DNA of 32,216 nt from Candidatus Roizmanbacteria bacterium (GTDB taxonomy: Bacteria > Patescibacteriota > Microgenomatia > UBA1406 > GWC2-37-13): the NCBI GenBank assembly GCA_013335175.1, contig JAAXWC010000016.1, positions 1-32,216 of the forward strand, written 5' to 3'. The notes beneath the pieces are model-generated. The model had not been told where the DNA came from, did not search any database, and worked only from the letters and a program-made list of their open reading frames with translations. How positions within the stretch are numbered: position 1 is the stretch's first letter; every line of letters begins with the position of its first letter. This document shows, piece by piece, positions 5,558 through 12,503 of the stretch. A program made the position numbers and the translations under genes.

Positions 5558-6286
5558 ATGAAAATTGCAGTTGTTACAGGAGCCAGTACAGGAATTGGAA
5601 GATCGATATCAATCGCTCTCGCTTCTCATGGCTATTTTGTTTATTTACTTGCGAGAAGACAAGAACAACTTGAACAAACAAAAAAACTAATTACCGACCA
5701 AGGTGGACAATCAGAAAGTGTTGTGGCTGATCTTAGCTCGCTCGACTCAGTGAACGAAGCAATTGCAACAATAAAGAATAAAGCAGGATCTATTGAAGTT
5801 CTAGCAAACATCGCAGGAGTATGGCATGGAGTAGATGAGGTATTTGCTGGAAAAGATTTTGAAACATTTGAACAGAAAGTTATTCTTGATACTTACAATG
5901 TAGGAACTATTGTTCCAACTCTTTTAGCCCATGCTTTTATTCCACTTATGAAATCTAATGGAAAGATAATAAATTTGTCTGGAACTTTTGAAAATGGTGC
6001 AAAAGGTTGGCTCCCATACTATGTGTCAAAAAGAGCTATAGAAGATCTTACAGTTGCCTTATCTCAAGAATTAGAAGACAGGGATATTCAAGTAAACTGT
6101 ATTTCGCCTTCAGACACTGCTACTGAAGCGTATGCGAAGTTTTTTCCTCAATACATGGATGAAGCTATCAATCCTGAAAAAATTGCAAACAAGGTTCTCG
6201 AGCTGGTAGATCCCGAGGACAAATTGACAGGAAAAGTGATTGTCATGAAGAAGGACAAAGAACCAGTCGAAGGTTTCCATTCATAA
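5558..6286 (+). CDS. Short-chain dehydrogenase/reductase (SDR)
   Basis: A 242-aa classical SDR acting as an NAD(P)-dependent oxidoreductase in the cytoplasm. The Rossmann motif TGASTGIG is at 7-14, with ARR at 32-34 after beta-2 suggesting NADPH preference. NIAG (84-87) stands for the usual NNAG. The catalytic residues are N114, S141, Y154 and K158 (YYVSK). VNCISPSDTATE follows as the conserved post-catalytic loop, with P-S-D in place of the usual P-G. The C-terminus is complete. It starts 2 nt after the VOC stop, so the two are co-translated. A VOC/SDR pair suggests modification of a small carbonyl compound, but nothing in the sequence names it. Confidence 0.9.
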   Translation: MKIAVVTGASTGIGRSISIALASHGYFVYLLARRQEQLEQTKKLITDQGGQSESVVADLSSLDSVNEAIATIKNKAGSIEVLANIAGVWHGVDEVFAGKDFETFEQKVILDTYNVGTIVPTLLAHAFIPLMKSNGKIINLSGTFENGAKGWLPYYVSKRAIEDLTVALSQELEDRDIQVNCISPSDTATEAYAKFFPQYMDEAINPEKIANKVLELVDPEDKLTGKVIVMKKDKEPVEGFHS

Positions 6287-6294
6287 CAAAATCC

Positions 6295-6336
6295 TCGCAG
6301 TAAGCTGCGACAACTGGCGCAGTAAACGAGTATAAT
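6295..6336 (+). promoter_or_regulatory. Promoter and operator (site 2) of the HEPN operon
   Basis: TGCGACAACTGGCGCA (6306-6321) matches sites 1 and 3 at about 13 of 16 positions, and CTGCG/CGCAG (6305-6322) are its outer arms. GCGACA (6307-6312) can serve as the -35 box, followed by an 18-bp spacer and a perfect TATAAT at 6331-6336, 6 nt before the ATG. A bound repressor would cover the -35. An extra half-site, TCGCAG (6295-6300), pairs perfectly with CTGCGA (6305-6310). The transcript start is expected at or beside the ATG, so the mRNA is leaderless. Confidence 0.65.
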
Positions 6337-6342
6337 CCGAGT

Positions 6343-8118
6343 ATGGAAAAAGCCGAGTTTGAACAGCTAATATCTCAGTTAGAAACAGATGCGTCTTCGG
6401 TAAAATATGACTTTCAGATCGCTGAATTCTTCGAAAAACTACTCGATGAAAACAAAGTAAAACTCACGCCAGAGCAGGATCAAAAATTGAGATGGGAGTT
6501 TTTGCTCTTTCGTCTAACCACAAAAAATAAGTTCGCAAGTGATGGTACATCAACTGACAGATTTGTTCCGATGGCAATATTTGAAGGTGGTGGGATTTTT
6601 CCAGATCCAAATTCGCTTACTCCCGCTTTGGAATATTTTGAGGAAAGAGCGAAGATGTGCACCAACTCAATACTAAAGGCGAGATATCTGGATATCCTAT
6701 GGGAAAAGTCACAATCAAAATCAAAGCACTTGTTTGCTATCGAGGCAGTATCAGAATACCTGTCAAATGTTGACCAATACGAAAACGAGGAAGCAATCAT
6801 GGAACGGCTTGACGGCTTACAGCGAGCAACTGAACTAGCGTTGATTATCGAGAAGAATACAGATAAAAAAATTCTTACAAATAAGATTGTATCCAAGCTC
6901 AATGAGCAAATCGAATCTACATCGAAGACTGGAAAGTGTCGTTGGTTGATAGAAATGTTTGAGCTTGTTGTATCATTGATCAGTTTCTATTCAAATGAAG
7001 AACTTTTGAGGTTTGCCTCTGTGTGCGATTTGGCAGTTGATAGCTATCATAAAGAGAGCAATTTTCACATACAACGACACTTCCTCGCCCTCAAGTCTCA
7101 GCTATTGAAGTCCGTACTCCCCACTTCAAAACAAGAGATTGACGAAGCAATAGGTCAAACATATCTCGATGAAGCGGATGCTAAGTCGGATAGCGGGATT
7201 GTGAGAGCTCATTTTTTACAGGAGGCGGTTGATCATTTCAACAAGTTGGGGAACAAGAAGAAAGTTGACGAGCTAATTTCTCAGATAAAAGACGCAACAA
7301 AACAAGCCATCGATAACAAAGAGTTCAAACAGTTTTCATCAACAATTGAGCTAAAACCTGAAGACGAAAAAAGTATCAAGGAAAGCCTTGGTAAAGGTGA
7401 GGAGGTTCCAGAACGCATGGGAACAGTGTCAACATTTTTTCCTAACTGGAATCATGCAGTAAAAATGACTGAGGATCATAGTAAAAAGTTTGTTTTTATG
7501 CACTTGGCGAAAAAGGTTACGTTTGGAAGTAAATATCCAATAAGCGACCCTCGCACACCTGAGAAAGAGACTGAGGATCAAGTGATGGGTAATTTCCAGA
7601 TAGAAGTTCAAATAGCTAATCAGTGGCTGACAATATTCCTTGGTCAACTCATAGAAGCAGACAAGGTTTCAGCAGAAGATTTTAGAAAGTTTTTTAGCAA
7701 GTTGGAATTGATTGATCCTGATACTTACTCAACAGTTATGGAGGGAGTGAATTTGTATTTTGAGGGTAAACATTTCCAAGCAGTATGTGTTTTAGCTCCT
7801 CAATTGGAAGATCTTTTGAGGCATTTACTTTCCATTTTCGGGGGTCAAACAACTACTCTACATAAAGACGCTCACGCTTTTACAGAGAAAAACTTGAATA
7901 GAATCCTTGCTGAACTACGTCCACATATTTCTGACGAACTATTTCACTACATCTCTTGGGTTATGGATGATTATCGAGGATACAATTTGAGATATATGGT
8001 CGGTCATGGTTTTTTCAAAACCAAGCATGGTAGCACTTTATACTCAACTGCGCTCCTCCATATTTTTTGTGTGTTGATTGCTAACACTAACATTGTTATG
8101 AAAGTTCAAGAAAAGTGA
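6343..8118 (+). CDS. DUF4209-like protein with C-terminal HEPN-type domain
   Basis: A 591-aa, mostly alpha-helical, soluble protein. The N-terminal two thirds resemble the helical region usual in DUF4209 proteins (PDPNSLTPALEYFEERAKMC and then ILKARYLDILWE near 110-120). The C-terminal region holds the DUF4209 signature: a helix with QAVCVLAPQLEDLLRHLLS, then TTTLHKD, then DDYRGYNLRYMVGHG. The latter contains R550-x4-H555, the R-x4-6-H pair of HEPN RNases, though Tyr follows the Arg instead of the usual Asn. HEPN domains act as RNases or as structural or antitoxin partners in many defence and TA systems. It starts at a leaderless promoter with operator site 2. The next gene, also HEPN, begins 10 nt after its stop. 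The biological role is not known. Confidence 0.65.
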   Translation: MEKAEFEQLISQLETDASSVKYDFQIAEFFEKLLDENKVKLTPEQDQKLRWEFLLFRLTTKNKFASDGTSTDRFVPMAIFEGGGIFPDPNSLTPALEYFEERAKMCTNSILKARYLDILWEKSQSKSKHLFAIEAVSEYLSNVDQYENEEAIMERLDGLQRATELALIIEKNTDKKILTNKIVSKLNEQIESTSKTGKCRWLIEMFELVVSLISFYSNEELLRFASVCDLAVDSYHKESNFHIQRHFLALKSQLLKSVLPTSKQEIDEAIGQTYLDEADAKSDSGIVRAHFLQEAVDHFNKLGNKKKVDELISQIKDATKQAIDNKEFKQFSSTIELKPEDEKSIKESLGKGEEVPERMGTVSTFFPNWNHAVKMTEDHSKKFVFMHLAKKVTFGSKYPISDPRTPEKETEDQVMGNFQIEVQIANQWLTIFLGQLIEADKVSAEDFRKFFSKLELIDPDTYSTVMEGVNLYFEGKHFQAVCVLAPQLEDLLRHLLSIFGGQTTTLHKDAHAFTEKNLNRILAELRPHISDELFHYISWVMDDYRGYNLRYMVGHGFFKTKHGSTLYSTALLHIFCVLIANTNIVMKVQEK

Positions 8119-8128
8119 GAGAAGAATT

Positions 8129-9208
8129 ATGCAGATAATATATTTCCCATATCTCAACCTCAAGAACCAAGATGAGCTCGATTTTGGCGACTTCAAAATA
8201 TGGAATTTTGATCGGAAAGCTAACGAATACATTCCTGATGAAACTCTGCGTTCATATATTGGAAAGCTGATGGCTTCAAATGTCACAAGAAAACAACCAA
8301 TAAAAGATATTGGAGTTCTCTCTATTGGTGCAGTTGATTTTCGAGTGTTCAATGAAGAGGAATTTCAACTTGCAAAAGAAGCAAGACTTTTGATGTTTGT
8401 TTCCTACATATCAAAGGTAAACATCTCAGCGACTGGAGTAAATGGGGGCCACTACATGGCGACTTCAGAAAACTTCACATATGTTACACAGAATTTTCAA
8501 CCCGAAAGTGATCACATAGCAGAACAGTCTGGATTTATTGTTAGAAAGCTCATGGGTGGGTATAGAGTTGATGAGGTAACGTTCAACTCTCCATCTTTTT
8601 TGCTCACACCAATGCGGTTTGCACTAGATGGTGAGTTGATTGGACATTTGCTTTTGTTGCGCAAGAAACAAAAAAGACTCTACAGGCGGATACTTAGAGC
8701 AATAGATTTGCTTTTCGAGAGTTATTTCAACGATCCCTATCTTAGTCTCAATGCACGAGTATTGTTGCAAGTTGGTGCTTTTGAGGTCCTTCTAGATCTG
8801 CCTGAAGAAGGACAACGTAGAGTATTCAAGGACTTGATACACCAACATACGGACAACACTAGAGAAACACAGGTAAAATTTTACTCCGAGAGAAGAGGTT
8901 CAAAAGTGAAAGAGAAAGCGTCAAGAAAGGTAAAATGGGCTGATAAATTTTACACTCTCCGCAATCACATAATTCACGGCAATGCAGTACCTATTGACGA
9001 TTTTTACTTCGAAAGAAAACAAAGACATATTGATGTTTCGCTTCTATTCTTCATTTTGATTATCAAAAGATTGATCAATGAAAAATTACCCAGACCTTAT
9101 TACTTTGATACTATCGACTGGAAAAAGACAGATTATGCAGTTGATAATCAATATGGTTTTGAGTTTGTGGACCACAGCATTATGAGAAGATTGTCTCGTA
9201 TTCGTTAG
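8129..9208 (+). CDS. Apea-like HEPN protein with canonical RNxxxH
   Basis: A 359-aa soluble protein. The C-terminal domain (about 175-320) matches the Apea-like HEPN pattern: a long helix LYRRILRAIDLLFESYFNDP, then LNARVLLQVGAFEVLLDL, a charged insert, then KFYTLRNHIIHGN with R278-N279-x3-H283, the canonical HEPN RNase motif. The N-terminal about 170 residues are a beta-rich region (FGDFKIWNF and so on) that I cannot assign. It follows the DUF4209-like gene by 10 nt, with a weak GAGAGAAG upstream, so the two form an operon. Two different HEPN proteins side by side suggest either an RNase with a partner or a two-component defence module. An RNase activity is inferred from the motif only. Confidence 0.65.
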   Translation: MQIIYFPYLNLKNQDELDFGDFKIWNFDRKANEYIPDETLRSYIGKLMASNVTRKQPIKDIGVLSIGAVDFRVFNEEEFQLAKEARLLMFVSYISKVNISATGVNGGHYMATSENFTYVTQNFQPESDHIAEQSGFIVRKLMGGYRVDEVTFNSPSFLLTPMRFALDGELIGHLLLLRKKQKRLYRRILRAIDLLFESYFNDPYLSLNARVLLQVGAFEVLLDLPEEGQRRVFKDLIHQHTDNTRETQVKFYSERRGSKVKEKASRKVKWADKFYTLRNHIIHGNAVPIDDFYFERKQRHIDVSLLFFILIIKRLINEKLPRPYYFDTIDWKKTDYAVDNQYGFEFVDHSIMRRLSRIR

Positions 9209-9224
9209 AAGCTTTATTGCTCAC

Positions 9225-9240
9225 TGCGACACATGTCGCA
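9225..9240. promoter_or_regulatory. Palindromic operator TGCGACA-CA-TGTCGCA (site 3)
   Basis: The 7-bp arms are perfect and identical to site 1; only one central base differs. It lies 17 nt after the second HEPN gene and 86 nt before the 60-aa gene that leads the recombinase unit. Downstream are a TTGACG (9272-9277) and AT-rich sequence, but no -10 as clear as at site 2. It probably controls the recombinase transcript and may also mark the 3' end of the HEPN operon. Confidence 0.65.
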
Positions 9241-9310
9241 ACCTCACTTTTTAGCGATTTAGCCTCAAAACTTGACGTAACCCCGTTGATGTTTGGTAGC
9301 TTCAAGTTAG

Positions 9311-9493
9311 ATGGCAAATCTAACTCTTACCAAAGCACGAAAAATTCTGGGAAAACTGGCAGAAGACGTATCTGATGCTGACCTTGAACAAGAGATGAAA
9401 ACAGCTCAACTTCTCAAGATGCTTTACTTTAGTCATTTGAAGAAAACACCATCCAATAGTTCGTATAATAAAGAGACCAATGGAAAAACTTAG
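9311..9493 (+). CDS. 60-aa protein preceding the recombinase
   Basis: A small basic and acidic alpha-helical protein: MANLTLTKARKILGKLAEDV followed by SDADLEQEMKTAQLLKML and a polar tail. It overlaps the recombinase start by 14 bases, so the two are translationally coupled. I do not recognise a named family. Small helical proteins directly upstream of large serine recombinases can be excision (directionality) factors or regulators, but nothing in this sequence proves either. Its leader carries operator site 3. Confidence 0.6.
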   Translation: MANLTLTKARKILGKLAEDVSDADLEQEMKTAQLLKMLYFSHLKKTPSNSSYNKETNGKT

Positions 9494-11012
9494 AGCTGTT
9501 ATCTATATCCGTGTTTCTGATGAAAGTCAGATCAAGAACAATAGTCTTGAGACGCAACTCAAGGCATGTCATAACTATGCATCAGTCAATGATCTCGAGG
9601 TGGTGAAAGTCTTTAGAGAAGAAGGTGTTTCAGCAAAACACATTCACACTCGACCAGAAATGAGATCTCTCCTTCAATTCTGCACTCTCAAGAAGAACAG
9701 TATTTCACAGGTAATTGTTTACAAAATGGATCGTTGGACACGCAACGTTGAGGAAGGACTGGCCGCAATGTCACTTCTTTCAAGGTCAGGGGTCTCGGTA
9801 AGTCCAGCCACTGAGGTGACAGAACAAAACCCTATGGGTAAAGCAATGCGGACAATTCTCATGGCTTTGGGTGAACTAGATAATGGATTGAAATCAGAGC
9901 GTGTCAAAGACAACATGCAAACGATGTTCCGAAATGGTTTGTGGCCTTGGAAACCTCAAATTGGTTATATACGACCCAAAGGCGATAGAGACCAGATAAA
10001 AGGTAAGCCAGCGGTAAGGGATAATAGATACAGCGAAATGATCAACTTACTCTTTTCTAAGGCTTCAGAAGGGCAGTATTCAAAACAATGGCTGGCAAAA
10101 TATCTAAATTCACTTGGTTTTGGTAAATCCTATGGCAAACCTGCTGATGGTAAACTGATAACACACATCATGAAAAACCCATTTTATTATGGAATGATGT
10201 ATGCCCCTCGATGGAGAGAATATCAAAGAGGGATTCATGAGCCAATCGTTGATCAGATCACTTGGGAAAAAGCGAACATGAATACTTTCAAGAATAAACG
10301 AACATATAACACTCAAGACAGCGTTCTATACCCTCTCAAAGGTCTTCTGTCCTGTAGCAATTGTATGCACGCCCTCACATCAAGTAACCCTTTTGGCAGG
10401 GCAAAAAATTATCTTTACTACGAGTGTCACAATAAAGCCTGCATCAAAAAAGAACGTATCGGAGCTGATGCGGCACAAGAGCAATTCCTCTCAATACTCT
10501 CAACACTCAAACCTTCAAAAAGAGTTCTCAAAATGTTCGTGACCTTGGTCTTTGATGAATGGGATGAAACTATTGAGATAACAAGAAAAGAAGCATCACT
10601 AAGGGATGAAAAAATAAAACAACTTGAAGCAGAAATCATAACTACAAACCAAGGAAATGCCAAAGGTATGTTGACTGATGGTGAAGCCCTATCTCATATA
10701 GAAGATCTTAGAAGAGAAATAACAGTACTTAGTGTTGAAAGATCTGAAATGAAGATCGATGAGTACAACACTGAAGCAGTGAAGAATTTTACGGAGACGT
10801 TTTTAGCCAACCTAGATAGGTTCTGGCTACAACTCGACTTAGCAGAAAAACAAATGCTCCAAACGCATATTTTCCCTGCAGGAATGCTTTGTGAGAATAA
10901 AGGAATTCGAATCAACGGTTTAGCACGATCTTTCGAGCTAATCGAAGCAATGAAAGATAAGAATTTCCAAAATGTGATCCCACGGGGATTCGAACCCCGG
11001 TTAGAAGGCTGA
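9480..11012 (+). CDS. Large serine recombinase
   Basis: A 510-aa site-specific recombinase. The N-terminal resolvase domain has AVIYIRVSDESQ with catalytic Ser13 and R11, and YKMDRWTRN with R85 and R88. The 'recombinase' domain follows (PWKPQIGYIRPKG, then IMKNPFYYGMMY near 225-235). A zinc ribbon with CSNC and a second CHNKAC pair lies near 292-322. A coiled-coil segment covers about 360-420, as usual in large serine integrases. The last 12 residues (VIPRGFEPRLEG) are read from the antisense of tRNA-Glu: the gene overlaps the tRNA by 38 bases, a hallmark of an integrase whose 3' end was joined to its target. The gene is complete, and likely drives integration and excision of the block to its left. 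Confidence 0.93.
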   Translation: MEKLRAVIYIRVSDESQIKNNSLETQLKACHNYASVNDLEVVKVFREEGVSAKHIHTRPEMRSLLQFCTLKKNSISQVIVYKMDRWTRNVEEGLAAMSLLSRSGVSVSPATEVTEQNPMGKAMRTILMALGELDNGLKSERVKDNMQTMFRNGLWPWKPQIGYIRPKGDRDQIKGKPAVRDNRYSEMINLLFSKASEGQYSKQWLAKYLNSLGFGKSYGKPADGKLITHIMKNPFYYGMMYAPRWREYQRGIHEPIVDQITWEKANMNTFKNKRTYNTQDSVLYPLKGLLSCSNCMHALTSSNPFGRAKNYLYYECHNKACIKKERIGADAAQEQFLSILSTLKPSKRVLKMFVTLVFDEWDETIEITRKEASLRDEKIKQLEAEIITTNQGNAKGMLTDGEALSHIEDLRREITVLSVERSEMKIDEYNTEAVKNFTETFLANLDRFWLQLDLAEKQMLQTHIFPAGMLCENKGIRINGLARSFELIEAMKDKNFQNVIPRGFEPRLEG

Positions 11013-11047
11013 AAACCTACTGTCCTAGGCCTCTAGACGATGGGACC
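10975..11047 (-). tRNA. tRNA-Glu (anticodon UUC)
   Basis: A 73-nt cloverleaf including the discriminator. The acceptor stem GGTCCCA pairs with TGGGATC, with A73 as discriminator. The D-arm CGTCTAGAGGCCTAGGACA is typical of tRNA-Glu. The anticodon loop TTTTCAG gives UUC. The T-arm CGGGG-TTCGAAT-CCCCG is perfect. The anticodon stem GTAGG/CCTTC has one T-T mismatch. CCA is not encoded. The 3' half overlaps the recombinase stop region, so the gene is the likely attachment site and remains a complete tRNA. Confidence 0.93.
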
Positions 11048-11102
11048 GCTTAAAGGTAATCATATTTTAACAGATAACATGTATAAAATCGAGGATATTT
11101 TC

Positions 11103-11759
11103 TTATTTACCTGAAAGTTTCTTCTTTAACCCTTGAAGTAATTCTTTGGCCACTTCTTGTCCTCCTAAGCCAAATGAAAGCCCTCCCGCGAGTGCAACCA
11201 TCGCAATAATTCCCGTAAAGAGGATACGGATCAGATCCTGTGCAATACCAAGCTGGTTCATCCCAACTAAAACGGTAAAAAAGATGATAATGGTTTTTGA
11301 AACTACTGCAAGAATATTAGCCGATGTTTCGCCCAATGTGGTAACACTCTGACGAACCAAGTCCGAAACCAAATTAGCGACAACAAGTCCTACAAAACCA
11401 ATTACAACCGTAACAATGACATTGGGAAGATACAGAAGAAAATTATTAATTACCCCGGTAGCACGCGATAATCCCCAAATTTCCAGTGTCGGAATAAGAA
11501 ATAATATAATGACAGACCATCGTAAAACTTCAGCCAATACCTCTTCCCAAACCTTCACCTCGTTCTTGTTCATCAGTCGCATTCGCTGCAATATCGTTGC
11601 AAGTCGAAAAAACGAAAGAAGACCAATAAGAAGCTTTTTCAGAAGTCCGGCGAGAATAACACCGATAAGGAGTACCACAACCCCTCCAATAAGATTTGGT
11701 ACAAAATCAAAAAAACGGGAAACAGAATGCATGATAAATTCATTGATAGGTTGGATCAT
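11103..11759 (-). CDS. MscS-like conserved-TM-helix membrane protein
   Basis: A 218-aa protein with four to five hydrophobic helices: about 18-40, 72-92, 105-132, 147-170 and 178-200. It ends with the motif ALAGGLSFGLGGQEVAKELL, the pore-helix-like 'conserved TM helix' repeat (PF05552) related to MscS pore sequences. The beta domain of true MscS channels is absent. Family members are small membrane proteins with a suspected channel function. It starts 24 nt after yraN on the same strand, so it may be the last gene of the pyrG-rplS-yraN transcript. The stretch TAGGATAGAGAT just upstream could be a weak ribosome site or a poor -10. Confidence 0.75.
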   Translation of the reverse strand: MIQPINEFIMHSVSRFFDFVPNLIGGVVVLLIGVILAGLLKKLLIGLLSFFRLATILQRMRLMNKNEVKVWEEVLAEVLRWSVIILFLIPTLEIWGLSRATGVINNFLLYLPNVIVTVVIGFVGLVVANLVSDLVRQSVTTLGETSANILAVVSKTIIIFFTVLVGMNQLGIAQDLIRILFTGIIAMVALAGGLSFGLGGQEVAKELLQGLKKKLSGK

Positions 11760-11783
11760 ATCTCTATCCTACATACAACCCAA

Positions 11784-12152
11784 TTAAAAATCAACCGCTT
11801 CAAAAAACTTAAGTTCAGAAACACTTCCTTCTGGAGTTAAAACAAGGGATATAACATCAAACGAGAGCATATAGTTTTGTAAATGAAACTGCTGAATATA
11901 TGCAGTCATGGCAAAACGAAGATGGCGTACTTTTGTTGGCGTAACCGATTCATAGGGCTGTCCCGCAGAAAGACCCATTCGAGTTTTTACTTCGATAAAA
12001 TGAATTTTACTTAGTTTTTTTGCAACAATATCCAGCTCTCCGTACTTGGTACGATAATTTCTATGTAAAATCTGGAAGCCACTCTTGATTAAGTAATCTG
12101 TCGCTTGCTGCTCTCCGTAGGAACCAATAGATTGGTTAGAAGATGTATGCAT
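11784..12152 (-). CDS. yraN: YraN/UPF0102 family endonuclease-like protein
   Basis: A 122-aa protein of the UPF0102 family, with a restriction-endonuclease-like fold related to Holliday-junction resolvases. The motifs follow in the usual order: IGSYGEQQATDYL near 8-20, LHRNYRTKYGELDIVAKK (with the G-E-L-D acidic pair) near 33-50, and IHFIEVKTRMG (E-V-K) near 50-60. The cellular role is uncertain. Its ATG overlaps the rplS stop by one base (TAATG), so it is translationally coupled to L19, and rplS with yraN is a common bacterial neighbour pair. Confidence 0.9.
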   Translation of the reverse strand: MHTSSNQSIGSYGEQQATDYLIKSGFQILHRNYRTKYGELDIVAKKLSKIHFIEVKTRMGLSAGQPYESVTPTKVRHLRFAMTAYIQQFHLQNYMLSFDVISLVLTPEGSVSELKFFEAVDF

Positions 12153-12484
12153 TATTTATGACTATACAGTTTGTGTCGAAGCTTCGATTCAGAAAGGAAC
12201 CGAATGAAATAGAGCTTTGATTTCTGATAGCTCGATTTTTTGACTACTTTAATACCTCCAATAAATGGTGAAGAAAGAGGAATAATTCGCTCAACACCAA
12301 CTCCGGTTTTGGAAAGTTTTCGAACAGTAATCATACGATTATTGTCTGAATCCCCTTTTATTTTCAATAAAATTCCCTCGAAGAGCTGTTGGCGTTCTTT
12401 ATCGCCTTCTTTGATTTTATAGCTGATTGCAATCGTGTCTCCGACTGACATATCTTTGTCCTGGTAGGTAATACTATTTGCCAT
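12152..12484 (-). CDS. rplS: 50S ribosomal protein L19
   Basis: A 110-aa ribosomal protein L19, near the normal length of about 115. Diagnostic stretches are VGDTIAISYKIKEGDKERQQ, then FEGILLKIKG, MITVRKLS-TGVGVERIIPL and the basic tail FIRFLSESKLRHK. I start it at the ATG at 12484 (MANSITYQDK). An upstream in-frame start at 12541 would add 19 residues that L19 does not have and would overlap pyrG. There is no Shine-Dalgarno. It begins 19 nt after pyrG and is coupled to yraN. Confidence 0.95.
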   Translation of the reverse strand: MANSITYQDKDMSVGDTIAISYKIKEGDKERQQLFEGILLKIKGDSDNNRMITVRKLSKTGVGVERIIPLSSPFIGGIKVVKKSSYQKSKLYFIRFLSESKLRHKLYSHK

Positions 12485-12503
12485 AGAATTTGTATTGTAA
12501 CAT

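Larger units (their letters stand above)
3640..11012 (+). mobile_element. Probable integrated element at tRNA-Glu (left end tentative)
   Basis: All genes from 3943 to 11012 are on the plus strand, opposite to everything around them. They are accessory in kind (GNAT, orphan terminase-like HTH, VOC, SDR, HEPN pair, recombinase) and share an operator motif. The right end is fixed by the recombinase running into tRNA-Glu. The left end is a guess: 3643-3656 carries a T-arm-like GGGTCTCGAACCCC that matches the tRNA-Glu T-arm at 13 of 16 positions in the same orientation. Serine integrases need only a 2-bp core, so a long direct repeat is not expected. The element may also extend further left. Confidence 0.45.

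Noticed and set aside
6343-9208. Classical HEPN/MNT toxin-antitoxin pair
   Set aside because: Neither gene encodes a minimal nucleotidyltransferase (no GSxxxGxxxxxSDxD) and both proteins are much larger than the usual 100-150 aa partners.
9225-9240. Reading the TGCGACA palindromes as a CRISPR array or ordinary terminators
   Set aside because: Only three copies kilobases apart, no spacers, no T runs, and each stands upstream of a gene start.
3640-11012. Complete prophage
   Set aside because: No capsid, portal, large terminase, tail or lysis genes are present; only one terminase-small-like HTH protein.
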